Source: Solimonas aquatica (GTDB taxonomy: Bacteria > Pseudomonadota > Gammaproteobacteria > Nevskiales > Nevskiaceae). From it: a DNA stretch of 64,000 nt. Below, one piece after another: positions 51,801-60,108 of the stretch (within the stretch, counting starts at the first letter, position 1; each line of letters opens with the position of its first letter). The notes beneath the pieces are model-generated. The model was not told where the DNA came from, made no database searches, and saw only the letters and a list, made by a program, of their open reading frames with translations. The translations under genes and the position numbers were made by a program. The stretch lies in assembly GCF_900111015.1 (NCBI RefSeq), contig NZ_FOFS01000004.1:124001-188000 (forward strand). Direction: 5' to 3'.

Positions 51801-52422
51801 AGGTGCCGTGCAGGAACAGCAGCGAACGTCCCTGCGCACGCGGCAGCTGCTGGAGCGGCTTGAGTTCCAGCGCGCCGGCGGCCGTGCGTATTTCGTTCCA
51901 GCCCAGGGCGCCGCCGTGCCACCAAGCCTTCTCCGCCAGACGTCCGGCCTGACGAATGCCGATCGCCACCACCTTGTCGATCAGCGCCTGCCGCAGCTTG
52001 AGCACCGCCACCTTGAGCACACGGCTGAGCAGGCCGCGCTGCTGCAGCTGCGGCTGCAGCGGCGCCAGCGGCACGCGAAAATGCGCGACCGTGGCGGCGC
52101 TGCGCGCACCGCGCCGCGCTTCCCGCAGCACCGGCGCGTGAAAGCTCACCGCGCCGGAAGCGTGGCGCACGATCAGCACCGCGCCCTGCGTGGCCTCGAC
52201 ATCGGCCTCCAGTTCCAGCAACTCCGGCGGCGCGGCGCCACGCAGGGCCGGCCCCGGCGTGATCTGCGCGTAATCCTCCAGGCTTGCACCGGCCGGCAGC
52301 TGCGCGGCGATGAGGGCGGGCAGCACCGTGTCCTGCACGGCGCCGCGTCGCGCACCGCGCAACACCGGCAGCCGATAGCTGCGTAACTGCCAGGACTGCC
52401 GGTCGGCAAGGCGGATGCTCAT
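48835..52422 (-). CDS. Lipase-like alpha/beta hydrolase fused to a CHAT (caspase-like) protease
   Basis: 1195 aa. Residues about 195-420 are an alpha/beta hydrolase: LLFLHGTFSN at 201-210 and nucleophile Ser 271 in VVSYSRGG. An Ala/Pro-rich linker spans about 503-545. Residues about 720-930 are a CHAT domain with the caspase dyad His 794 (HFMGHGEFD) and Cys 840 (LVFLNACESG), followed by the conserved GLPAVVANQYKV and LYARDPNLRL. The last ~260 residues are unrecognised, with several Cys, ending in a basic tail. No signal peptide or membrane helix. It follows the caspase gene by 21 bases. I infer a protease-activated or protease-regulated lipase acting in regulated cell death or defence; not proven. 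Confidence 0.82.
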   Translation of the reverse strand: MSIRLADRQSWQLRSYRLPVLRGARRGAVQDTVLPALIAAQLPAGASLEDYAQITPGPALRGAAPPELLELEADVEATQGAVLIVRHASGAVSFHAPVLREARRGARSAATVAHFRVPLAPLQPQLQQRGLLSRVLKVAVLKLRQALIDKVVAIGIRQAGRLAEKAWWHGGALGWNEIRTAAGALELKPLQQLPRAQGRSLLFLHGTFSNTQGSFGKLLGEGYLAQLRKRYDNRVYAFEHYTVSRSLEENAQALLAALPEGQHEFDVVSYSRGGLLLRTLAEQPERFGAQGARFVLHHGVLLATPNAGTPLATPERWEDTFGMVANLLELFPGDNPWVMGASFVADGLVWLASKLSGSLDGLSDMDGAGSTISALQAGSGPRSGAYSAVGANYNPNAALWQKLLDIGVDSFFGGANDLVVPTDGAWRVDPTVSPAPVVPAPRVACFGFDGNLRPQNTDVHHLSVCAQPEVRGFIDRAFAGENQGLPLLDLTQPRRSRKLFRGAPLAEPLPAPVAAAPAAAPARALVAAAAPLPAPAGLLVPAAHDDHSLHLVISQSVGDRDNAQLLAMYRGAVIIEPFPLRNPGRGRTSRAERAVRKTVASLLPGERFSEIIRRHEAIRKHLDTGAGELPGDEELRIFGALLFEALFVGRVRRLYDVARSEQLNATLNVIFTCTIPWVASKPWEFVYDPVREKFLATEDVHFIRNVPTSVPAQLMPGHAAPLRMLVVAAQPVGTALLSLDDEEARIRLRFAPLLAAGLVQLEVLAAATVDLLQDRIVDAQRQNQSFDIVHFMGHGEFDSQADQGRLIFSGLDGEPEFVDTQTLREIFCGRGIKLVFLNACESGQDSRSRSNRGIAQSLVKGGLPAVVANQYKVLDPSAVSFAQRFYAELAHGGTLGEAAREARIAVNYASDSETIDWAVPMLYARDPNLRLCALSPQQRAPRARPLLETGPEAGVALRGAADARQEVGVADLAGYFPELSATLTALNECQSVFLFRPVKIAVPLGVWKWEAQRKRSSLRARDFAEAMRERVQRLHLDFLSCITPRWIWDEHAEDLYAWWSGDPALPVTVFSIAGLALPPRGQSAARVIANALVQTLAAQMLRAERPRLNAASPYPVHTATRGSCPFNRDAQHKLEHLLSPQRFDAQCEKELRRKLTHGEVIFAAFTQMLEAFDGASPDAAAPARKARVRKRARRR

Positions 52423-52443
52423 GGCCAGTCTCCCGCTGCGGAT

Positions 52444-53271
52444 TCAGATCGTGAACGGCGCCTGCGCTTCGAAAGCAGGGTTGGCGGCACCCACGAAGTA
52501 ATAGTTCGGCGTCTGCGTGCTCGGCATCCGCGCCACGACCTGATCGCGCAGCTGCCGATAGTTCGCCGGCTTGCCGCGCAGCACCTGCTTGAGCGTGCCG
52601 GTGAACAGACCGTTCTTGTCGCCGTCCTGCGAATACTGATTGTCCATGCAGCCGGACACCAGCAACACACTGGCGGCAGGCTTGTTGCGTTCCGCGCCCT
52701 TGAGCTTCTTCTGTATGCCGGCGTACAGCGCGCGATGTGCCTTCTCCACGCGCTGTCCCACCACCGTGGGCATCGCGCGGATGCGCGCGCCGCCACGCAG
52801 AAACGGCGGAACGTCGCGCAGCACCGTGCCGCTGTGACAGCTGTCGGAGAGCACCACGATGCGCACGCCCGCCTTGAATCGGGTGTAGAGCTGGTAGAGC
52901 TCGTCGTCGACCAGCTGGCGGTCGTAGAGCACCCAGGTCTCGTCCATGCGGTCCTTTTCCTCGTCACCGTTCAGGTCTTTCACCTGACCGCCGTGACCGG
53001 AGTAAGTGAGAAACAGGATGTCGCCCTTCTTCAGCTGCGTGGCCAGCTCGCCAAGATGCTGGATCACCGCCTGTGCGGTCGCCGCCTTGGTGAGCAGCCG
53101 CGCCGTCACCTTGAAACCGCGTGCCGTGGCCAGCTTGGCCATGTCGCGGGCATCCGCCTCGCAGGCCGTCAGCTGGCCATCCCAGCCTTCGTACTGCGCG
53201 GGATCGACGCGGTTCAGACCGATGTGCAGCGAATAGCCCTTGGCCTTCGCCCTGCTGCGTTTCTGTGCCAT
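52444..53271 (-). CDS. Caspase-like (C14, metacaspase-type) protease
   Basis: 275 aa, ATG 53271 (MAQKRSRAKAKGYSLHIGLN). The p20-like fold runs from about residue 12 to 200: catalytic His 93 in LTYSGHGGQ and Cys 145 in LSDSCHSG, with an Asp-rich segment just after the His (DLNGDEEKDRMDETW), as in Ca-dependent type I metacaspases. The N-terminal dozen residues are Lys/Arg-rich, the site such enzymes prefer to cut. No prodomain or membrane segment. It is first in a two-gene operon with the lipase-CHAT gene, suggesting a proteolytic cascade. Confidence 0.88.
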   Translation of the reverse strand: MAQKRSRAKAKGYSLHIGLNRVDPAQYEGWDGQLTACEADARDMAKLATARGFKVTARLLTKAATAQAVIQHLGELATQLKKGDILFLTYSGHGGQVKDLNGDEEKDRMDETWVLYDRQLVDDELYQLYTRFKAGVRIVVLSDSCHSGTVLRDVPPFLRGGARIRAMPTVVGQRVEKAHRALYAGIQKKLKGAERNKPAASVLLVSGCMDNQYSQDGDKNGLFTGTLKQVLRGKPANYRQLRDQVVARMPSTQTPNYYFVGAANPAFEAQAPFTI

Positions 53272-53485
53272 GAGATCGACTCCTTCATTCAAGCCACGGC
53301 CGGCGGCACACGCGCTGCTCGCTGTGTGGAGCGGGCCTGGCAGTGGCTGCATCCGCCGGCATGATGATGCGCCACTCCAGGCTCATTTACTGCATCTGTG
53401 GCGGTTTCAAGCACGCGCAGGTGTGCAGCCATCTCGCGGCAAGTACGGCCGCGACGCTGTGATGTCGTTCACGGCGCCGCGCGCA

Positions 53486-53534
53486 CAAAAAAACGGGGCG
53501 CCGGATTCGCGCTGCCTCGCGAACCGGCGCCCCG
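53486..53534 (-). terminator. Terminator downstream of the DUF1501 gene
   Basis: An 11-bp stem (CGGGGCGCCGG with CCGGCGCCCCG) extended by TTCGCG/CGCGAA past a one-base bulge; on the minus strand it is followed by seven T. It ends the five-gene operon starting at 60108. Confidence 0.85.
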
Positions 53535-53549
53535 CACAGACCACCCGGC

Positions 53550-54998
53550 TCAGGCGATGAGGTCTTTGATCACCTCACCGTACACCACGGTCGGACGCTC
53601 GGAACGGCCGTTGTTGAGGAAGGTCACCTTGAGATGATCCAGACCCAGCAGCGCCAGCACCGTGGCGTGCAGATCGTAGGTGTCCACGGTCACGCCCTGC
53701 GACTTCAGGCCGATCTCGTCGGTCTCGCCGAAGGTGAAGCCGGCCTTGGCGCCGCCACCCGCGATCCACTGCGTATAACCCCAGGGGTTGTGATCACGGC
53801 CATTGCCGCTCTGGCCATAAGGCGTGCGCGAGAACTCCGAGGTCCAGACCACCAGCGTGGAGTCGAGCAGGCCGCGCGACTTCAGATCCGCCAGCAGTCC
53901 GGCGATGGGCTTGTCCACCGCGCGCGCATGCACGGCGTGGTTGCGCTCCAGGTTCTTGTGCGCGTCCCAGTTCTGATCCTCACCGTCGATGTCGACGGCC
54001 CCCGTCACCACCTGCACGAAGCGCACACCGCGTTCCACCAGACGCCGCGCGCGCAGCAGATTGGTGCCGTAATCGCGCGTGGCCTCCTCGTCCAGGCCGT
54101 ACAGTGCCTTGGTCGCATCGCTTTCCTTGCTCAGGTCCACCGACTCCGGCGCCGCCGCCTGCATGCGATAGGCCAGCTCGTAGGAATTCAGGCGCGCCTG
54201 CAACTCGGTGTCCTGCGGATAGCGCGCGGCGCGATGCTGGTTCAGACGCTTGAGCAGATCCAGGTTGTCGCGCTGCTGGGCCAGCGCCACCAGTTCCGGC
54301 GGCTGCAGGTAGAGAATCGGCGAAGGACCCGAGCGGAAGGCCACACCCTGATACACGGCCGGCAGAAAGCCCGAGCTCCAGTTCACCGAACCACCCGAAG
54401 GCTCCTTCTTGCCCGAGTACAGCACCACATAAGGCGGCAGATCACGATTGCCCGAGCCCAGGGCATAGGCGGTCCAGGCGCCCAGCGTCGGCCGGCCCGG
54501 ATTGAGATCGCCGGTGTTGAGCTTGAGGATGGAGATGTCGTGCGTGGCACCGACCGTGACGCTGGACTTGATGAAGGTCAGCTTGTCGGCGTGCTGCGCG
54601 AGATTCGGCAGCAGGTCCGAGAACCAGGCGCCGCTTTCACCGTACTGCTTCCAGCTGCGCTTGGAAGCGTAAAGCTTGCCGACGCCGCCCTGCGTGCTGG
54701 TCTTGATACCCTTGAGAAACGAGGCCGGCACTTCCTGTCCCGCAAGCTTTTCCAGCTGCGGTTTGTAGTCGTACAGATCCAGGGTGCTGGGCGCGCCGTC
54801 CTGATGCAGCCAGATCACCGACTTGGCCTTGGCCGCGAAATGCGGCGGCTTGGGCGCCAGCGGATCGGCGCTGCCATTGGCCAGCTCCGAGGCATAAGCG
54901 GCGTTCAGGCCGCCCGGGATCAGGCCGTTCAGCGCCAGACCGCCAAGGCCCAGGCCGCCCTTGATCAGCAGTTCGCGTCGCGTGGTGTGCTTGCTCAT
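53550..54998 (-). CDS. DUF1501 family protein, Tat-exported
   Basis: 482 aa with a twin-arginine signal (TTRRELLIKGGLGLGG at residues 5-20). The mature part has the family features WLHQDGAPSTLDLYDYKPQL, a central GRPTLGAWTAYALGS and the C-terminal VVWTSEFSRTPYGQSGNGRDH. DUF1501 proteins are sulfatase/phosphatase-fold-like secreted proteins, typical of Planctomycetes and found in some proteobacteria, nearly always paired with a DUF1549/DUF1553 protein as here; their reaction is not established. ATG 54998 lies 25 bases after the partner's stop. Last gene of its operon. Confidence 0.85.
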   Translation of the reverse strand: MSKHTTRRELLIKGGLGLGGLALNGLIPGGLNAAYASELANGSADPLAPKPPHFAAKAKSVIWLHQDGAPSTLDLYDYKPQLEKLAGQEVPASFLKGIKTSTQGGVGKLYASKRSWKQYGESGAWFSDLLPNLAQHADKLTFIKSSVTVGATHDISILKLNTGDLNPGRPTLGAWTAYALGSGNRDLPPYVVLYSGKKEPSGGSVNWSSGFLPAVYQGVAFRSGPSPILYLQPPELVALAQQRDNLDLLKRLNQHRAARYPQDTELQARLNSYELAYRMQAAAPESVDLSKESDATKALYGLDEEATRDYGTNLLRARRLVERGVRFVQVVTGAVDIDGEDQNWDAHKNLERNHAVHARAVDKPIAGLLADLKSRGLLDSTLVVWTSEFSRTPYGQSGNGRDHNPWGYTQWIAGGGAKAGFTFGETDEIGLKSQGVTVDTYDLHATVLALLGLDHLKVTFLNNGRSERPTVVYGEVIKDLIA

Positions 54999-55023
54999 GA
55001 AATAGTCCTTGAATGCTTGTCGT

Positions 55024-57360
55024 TCAGAAGCGGTAGCTGAAGTCGTTGGAATTGGCGACGGTGTGCACCAGATCGACGAAGGCCGAGGCGCGGATCGGGT
55101 CCAGGCCCTTGGCATCCTTCACGCCGATGGGCTCGGCCAGCGCCAGCTTGCCGTCCACGACCTTGTTCTTGATGAAGCTCTCGTGCTCGCCGAGGAAGGA
55201 CAGCAGCGTGGCCTTCTCCTGCGCATCGGGCTTGCGCGCGAACAACACCTCGTAGAGGCGATCCAGCTGCCTGGATTCGTCGCGCCCGGCTTCGCGGATG
55301 ATGCGGCCGGCCAGCTGCTGCGACCACTGGAACACCAGCTCGTTGTTGTACAGGGTCAGGGCCTGCAGCGGCGTGGTGGTCACGTCACGCTTCAGATGCG
55401 CCTGCTGCGGCGAGGCCATGTCGAAGGTCTGCAGCATCGGATAGGCCACGCTGCGGCGCGTGAAGATGTACAGGCTGCGCCGGTTCCACTGGCTCTGATC
55501 CTTGGACACCTTCCACAGATTGCCGGCCTTGATCGCATCCGGCAGCGGCGCGAACACGCTGGGGCCGCCGATGGTCTCGTTGAGCTGGCCTGCCGCGACC
55601 AGCAGCGAATCGCGGATCTGCTCGGCGTCCAGACGCTTGCGCGGAAACACCGCCAGCAGCTTGTTCTCCGGATCGGCCTTCTGCAGCTCCGGCCGGTAGT
55701 CCGAAGCCTGGCGATAGACGCTGGACAGCAGGATCTGCCGATGCAGATGCTTGACGCTCCAGCCGTGGCTGACGAAGTCACTGGCCAGATAATCGAGCAG
55801 TTCCGGATTGCTGGGCTTTTCACCGGCGCGACCGAAGTCGCTCACCGTGCGCACGATGCCGCGGCCGAAGTAATCGTTCCAGACGCGATTGACGTAGACG
55901 CGCGCGGTCAGCGGGTTGCTGGCGCTGGCGATCCAGTTGGCCAGCGCGATGCGGCGGCCCGAGGAATAGGCATTGCCCAGCGCGGTCAGCGGCGGCGCGA
56001 TCACCGGCTGCTCGCCGCGCGCAATCGCCGCCGGGAAGCCCGGCTGCACCTGATCCAGCGGACGCTCATGGCTGCCGCCGAACAGCACGAAGGTCGGCGG
56101 CGCATCGGCATGACCCAGCTCGCCCACGGCGGTGATCTTGTCCGAGCCGCCCTCGGGCTTGAGGTCCTCGTACTGCTTGAGATCCTCGCTGAGCTTCTTG
56201 AACTTCGCCCACTTCTCGACGTTCTCGGCCACGTACAGCTCGGGGCTGTCCTTCTCTTCGGCCGAGAGCTTCAGATAGGCGGCGATGTCGGCATCGGTGG
56301 TGACGTTGTCGAGCCGGTGATTGACCCAGCGGTCCAGCGCCGTCCACTGCTCCTTGGGCTTGAAGATGGCCTCGCGGCTGTCGGTGAGATAGCGCTCCTT
56401 GTGATACTGCAGACCCTTGTCGCGCACCGAGTCGAGAATCTCCTTCTGCTGGGCGCGGATCTCCTTGGTGGCTTCCTGGTACTTGGCCTGCTGCGCCTGA
56501 TAGACGAGTTCCTGCGGACCCAGGCCGGCCGGGATGTCGTTGAGCTCGCTGGTGTTGGCGAAGAAGGCCTGCAGCTGGAAGTACTCCTGCTGCGAGATCT
56601 TGTCGAACTTGTGATTGTGGCAACGCGCGCAGCCGATGGTCTGGCCCAGCATCACCTCGCCCACCGTGTCCACCATGTCGGTGGTGATCTGGTACTTGCG
56701 CTGAATCAGATCACGGGAGTTGTAGTTGTCCGGATAATTGGCCAGAAAGCCGGTGGCCGCCAGCGCATCCTTGTTGCTGCCGTTGTACAGCTCGTCGCCG
56801 GCGATCTGCTCCCTGACGAACTGATCGTAGGGCTTGTCGCTGTTGAAGGCATTGATCACGTAATCGCGATAACGCCAGATGTTGGGCCGGGTCTGGTCGT
56901 TCTGAAAACCCGTGCTGTCGGCATAACGCGCGTAGTCCAGCCAGCGCCGCGCCTGCCGCTCGCCGTAATGCGGCGAGGACAGCAGACGGTCCACCAGCTT
57001 TTCATAAGCGTCGGGCGAACGGTCGTTGACGAAGTCCTGCACTTCCTCCGGACGCGGGATGTAACCCAGGGTGTCCAGCGTGGCGCGGCGGATATAGGTG
57101 GCGCGATCGGCATCGCGCGAAGGCTTGAGCTTCTGCTCTTCCAGACGCGCCAGCACGAAGGCGTCGATGGGCGTGCGCAGCCACTGCCTGTTCTTCACGG
57201 CCGGCGCGGCCGGCGCCTGCACCGGCTCGTAAGACCACCAGGTCTTGGCGGCACTGGCGGTCGCGGCCTTGGCCGCCGGCGCCTCATCCGCAGCCAGCGC
57301 CGCCGCGGTGCTGGCCGCGAGCCCCAGCGAGAACAACAGAATGCCGTGTACTTTCTTCAT
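55024..57360 (-). CDS. DUF1549/DUF1553 (PSCyt-type) secreted protein with a haem-binding-like motif
   Basis: 778 aa with a Sec signal peptide (KKVHGILLFSLGLAAST, cleavage near ALA-A). DUF1549 occupies about residues 60-270 (IDAFVLARLEEQKLKPS, RRATLDTLGYIPRPEEVQDF) and includes a CxxCH site, IGCARCHNHKFDKI, near 245. DUF1553 is the C-terminal third (SNPLTARVYVNRVWNDYFG, SNPELLDYLASDFVSHGWSV, FPRKRLDAEQIRDSLL). Function is unknown; the pair with DUF1501 is common in Planctomycetes. ATG 57360 overlaps the MBL stop (TGATG). Confidence 0.85.
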   Translation of the reverse strand: MKKVHGILLFSLGLAASTAAALAADEAPAAKAATASAAKTWWSYEPVQAPAAPAVKNRQWLRTPIDAFVLARLEEQKLKPSRDADRATYIRRATLDTLGYIPRPEEVQDFVNDRSPDAYEKLVDRLLSSPHYGERQARRWLDYARYADSTGFQNDQTRPNIWRYRDYVINAFNSDKPYDQFVREQIAGDELYNGSNKDALAATGFLANYPDNYNSRDLIQRKYQITTDMVDTVGEVMLGQTIGCARCHNHKFDKISQQEYFQLQAFFANTSELNDIPAGLGPQELVYQAQQAKYQEATKEIRAQQKEILDSVRDKGLQYHKERYLTDSREAIFKPKEQWTALDRWVNHRLDNVTTDADIAAYLKLSAEEKDSPELYVAENVEKWAKFKKLSEDLKQYEDLKPEGGSDKITAVGELGHADAPPTFVLFGGSHERPLDQVQPGFPAAIARGEQPVIAPPLTALGNAYSSGRRIALANWIASASNPLTARVYVNRVWNDYFGRGIVRTVSDFGRAGEKPSNPELLDYLASDFVSHGWSVKHLHRQILLSSVYRQASDYRPELQKADPENKLLAVFPRKRLDAEQIRDSLLVAAGQLNETIGGPSVFAPLPDAIKAGNLWKVSKDQSQWNRRSLYIFTRRSVAYPMLQTFDMASPQQAHLKRDVTTTPLQALTLYNNELVFQWSQQLAGRIIREAGRDESRQLDRLYEVLFARKPDAQEKATLLSFLGEHESFIKNKVVDGKLALAEPIGVKDAKGLDPIRASAFVDLVHTVANSNDFSYRF

Positions 57361-58814
57361 CACTTGGTTTCCGTCAGGGAAAGCTGCGCCTTGCTGTCGA
57401 TGCGGCCCACGGCGGTGAGCAGCTCGGTGTAGGCGATCTTGCGGTTGTCGGCCGGCAGATGGATCGGCACGATGCGCTCCACCACCAGCTTGCGGGCTTC
57501 GATATTGGCCACCAGGCTCTGCTGGAAGGGACTGATGCTGGCCGGCGTCTGCGTCAGCGGCGAGGCCGGCGGATTGAAGGCATCGGCCTCCACCAGCACC
57601 TTCTCATTGGGCAGATAGGCCACCAGCGTGCCGTCGTTGTGACCGAAGTCCTGCAGCCGGAACAGCTGCACGCTGTGCTCGCCATCGCTGAGCAGCAGCT
57701 CATCCTTCACCGCGCGGAACTTGGCCGGCCTGGGGTGCAGCGCGAGACGGTCCGGCGCCAGACGATGCGGATTGGCCCAGACCTTCTGGAAGTACGGCAC
57801 ATTGCTTTCGTGGGTGATGATGGTCGCGCCTTCGGCCACGTAATTGCGCAGACCGCCGGCGTGATCGAAATGCGCGTGCGTGTTGACCAGGGCGCCGATC
57901 TTCTTGCCCGGGAACAGGCGCTTGGCCTCGGCGATCACCGCCTCGGAGCGCTGATCGTTCTGACCGCCCTCGATGATCAGCACATGATCCTTGAAGCCCA
58001 CCGCCACGGCGGCATAGCCGCCGCTGATCAGCCACACGTCCTTGCCCAGCGGCTCCGAAGCCAGCACCGGCGTCGGCGGCACGCTGGCCTTGATCTGCGC
58101 CGGTACATTGAGCTTCACCTCGCTGACGTTCAGCTCCAGCACCGGATAGCCGCCGGCCTTCTGCACGATGTGCCCGGGGAACTGCACACCGCCGAAGTCG
58201 CGATAGCCGGAGAACTGCGCCTCATAGTTCACATCGCCATACACCGGATTGTCGATCTGCGTTTCCACGCGCTCGATCTGGTGCTGGGCATTGACCCAGC
58301 CGCGTGTGCGCGCCTTGTTGGGCGCGGTGAAGCTCAGCACCGTGTAGTGCTTGCCGCCGGCGTGCTGTTCCTCGGCCTTGAGGTCGCTGGCCTGTTGCGC
58401 GGCCTTGATGAAGGCCTGCGGCAGCGTCACCGCCAGCTCGCTCTGCAGCGAAATCGCGCTCGGACTTTCCGCCGTCACGCTCTGGGTCTGCTGCTGCTCG
58501 CCGAAGATCGGCTGCCCGCCGCCGCCGCGCGGCGGGTTCTCGCCCTGCAGACGCGTGCGCTGCAGCTCGGTGGCCCAGGGCGCGAAGCTGACCACGCGCT
58601 GATAGGACTTGTCGATGAACTTCGGCCAGGCTTCGCCGGCATGGCCAAACTGGCCCAGTGCGTAGTCGCTGCCCGCACCGGAGAACTGGATGGACTGCAG
58701 CGACTCGGCGCCCAGCGCGCTGGCGACTTCGCTCAGCGTCTGCGCCGGCGTCGCGGCGCCGGCCTGCAGGGGCAGGGCCAGCAAGGGCAGCAGATAAAAG
58801 GGTTTGCGGGACAT
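57360..58814 (-). CDS. Secreted MBL-fold metallo-hydrolase
   Basis: 484 aa with a signal peptide (SRKPFYLLPLLALPLQAGA). Residues about 20-245 are a beta-rich N-terminal domain of unknown type; residues about 250-440 are a metallo-beta-lactamase fold with the metal motif NTHAHFDHAGG and later His/Asp residues (ITHESN, FGHNDGT, LVEADAF). Substrate unknown; relatives include lactonases, sulfatases and glyoxalase II. It lies between a cytochrome b gene (23 bases upstream) and the DUF1549/1553 gene (overlap), so it belongs to the same periplasmic pathway. Confidence 0.85.
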   Translation of the reverse strand: MSRKPFYLLPLLALPLQAGAATPAQTLSEVASALGAESLQSIQFSGAGSDYALGQFGHAGEAWPKFIDKSYQRVVSFAPWATELQRTRLQGENPPRGGGGQPIFGEQQQTQSVTAESPSAISLQSELAVTLPQAFIKAAQQASDLKAEEQHAGGKHYTVLSFTAPNKARTRGWVNAQHQIERVETQIDNPVYGDVNYEAQFSGYRDFGGVQFPGHIVQKAGGYPVLELNVSEVKLNVPAQIKASVPPTPVLASEPLGKDVWLISGGYAAVAVGFKDHVLIIEGGQNDQRSEAVIAEAKRLFPGKKIGALVNTHAHFDHAGGLRNYVAEGATIITHESNVPYFQKVWANPHRLAPDRLALHPRPAKFRAVKDELLLSDGEHSVQLFRLQDFGHNDGTLVAYLPNEKVLVEADAFNPPASPLTQTPASISPFQQSLVANIEARKLVVERIVPIHLPADNRKIAYTELLTAVGRIDSKAQLSLTETK

Positions 58815-58837
58815 GGATGCCTCCGAAGAAACAGCAA

Positions 58838-59590
58838 TCAATAGAGAGACGACTCGGCGCCGGGCGCCTGCGCCACGATCAAGGCGAGCGTGCCGGCAAG
58901 CAGCACGAACAAGGACAGCGCCAGCCACAGGCGCGAGGACGCGATTGCCTGTGTCGCCGGCACCTGCGCGGCGGGCTTGCGGCCGGTGAGCATCGCGCGC
59001 AGCAGCGGCTCGCGCTTGAGCAGCAGATGCGCCAGCACCGCCAGCACATGCAGCAGCACCGCCACGGCGAGTCCATAGAACAGCTGACGATGCCAGGAGG
59101 TCAGCTTGACGCTCAGCGCATTGCTCACCCAGCCGGCCAGCGGCCCGACGTTCATGATCTCGTCATTGCCGAACAGGCCCATGGCCGCCTGCAGCAAGAG
59201 ACCGGCGAGCAGCAGCAGCACCATCCAGGCGCCCAGCGGGTTGTGGCCGGCGTAGGCGCCGCTGCCGCCACGCAACAGCGCCCTGGTGTAGCGCAGCACC
59301 GTGCGCGGGCCGCGCACGAAGCTGGCAAAGCGCGCGTGATACGTGCCAACCAGCCCCCAGAGGATGCGCAGCGTCACCAGCAGCAAGACCGCGTAGCCGC
59401 TCCAGACGTGATACTTGAAATAATTCACGCCGAGACGATGCGTGAGATAGGCGCCGGCAAACGCCAGCACCAGCGACCAGTGCATCAGCCGCACCGGCAG
59501 ATCCCAGACCAGATGCTGTGCAGCCGGCGCCGCACGCGGCGGCGCCGAAACCTCGACGGCATCGAATTCCACTTCCAGACTGGAGGACAT
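58838..59590 (-). CDS. Cytochrome b561 / hydrogenase-type cytochrome b family protein
   Basis: 250 aa di-haem membrane cytochrome b. A cytosolic N-terminus is followed by about four core helices with conserved His (MHWSLVLAFAGAYLTHRLG, YHVWSGYAVLLLV, SWHRQLFYGLAVAVLLHVLA) and a final C-terminal helix. It would pass electrons from the quinone pool to periplasmic acceptors. It follows the cytochrome c' gene by 29 bases; this cyt b/cyt c' pairing is seen in other proteobacteria. Confidence 0.85.
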   Translation of the reverse strand: MSSSLEVEFDAVEVSAPPRAAPAAQHLVWDLPVRLMHWSLVLAFAGAYLTHRLGVNYFKYHVWSGYAVLLLVTLRILWGLVGTYHARFASFVRGPRTVLRYTRALLRGGSGAYAGHNPLGAWMVLLLLAGLLLQAAMGLFGNDEIMNVGPLAGWVSNALSVKLTSWHRQLFYGLAVAVLLHVLAVLAHLLLKREPLLRAMLTGRKPAAQVPATQAIASSRLWLALSLFVLLAGTLALIVAQAPGAESSLY

Positions 59591-59619
59591 CGCTTGCGAC
59601 TCCGGCGGCGCGACGGGGT

Positions 59620-60108
59620 TTACTTGCTTCGGTACTTGTCGTGGCAGCCCTTGCAGTCCTGCGCCACGGCCGCAGCCGCGGTCTTGAACGCCGCCTCGCC
59701 CTTGTCGGCGGCAGCCGCCAGCGCCTCGGTGTGATCGAGATAATCCTTCAGGCGCTGGTCGAAATCCGCGCGCTCGCTCCAGATCTCAGGCTTGGCGCGG
59801 GTTTCACCGGTGGCCGAGATATCCGGAAAGGCTTCCGGCAGCAGGGTGGTGAGAAAGGCCACGCGCGTCGCCCGCTTCTTGGCTTCGGCAGCGTCATAGC
59901 CGGCGCGACCGCCGAGCACATCGCCCAGCGGTTTGAAGTTGGCGCCGGTGAGCGTGAAGATGGCCTTGCGCGCATCGATGGCCTGCTTGGCCGGCGTCGG
60001 CGGACCGCCGGCGGATTGCGCGAGTGCAGCGGCGCTCAGGCCCGCACTCAGCGCGAGGAATACGGCGGCATGGCGAATGCGGCGAATCACAACAGTCGTG
60101 TCAGTCAT
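59620..60108 (-). CDS. Cytochrome c'
   Basis: 162 aa periplasmic four-helix-bundle cytochrome. Signal peptide ends near ALA-Q; the single haem site CKGCHDKYRSK is at the extreme C-terminus, the hallmark of cytochrome c'. The N-terminal MDTTVVIRRIRH stretch precedes the hydrophobic segment. These proteins bind NO and may protect against nitrosative stress. First gene of the minus-strand operon and divergent from the TonB receptor across 745 bases. Confidence 0.9.
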   Translation of the reverse strand: MTDTTVVIRRIRHAAVFLALSAGLSAAALAQSAGGPPTPAKQAIDARKAIFTLTGANFKPLGDVLGGRAGYDAAEAKKRATRVAFLTTLLPEAFPDISATGETRAKPEIWSERADFDQRLKDYLDHTEALAAAADKGEAAFKTAAAAVAQDCKGCHDKYRSK

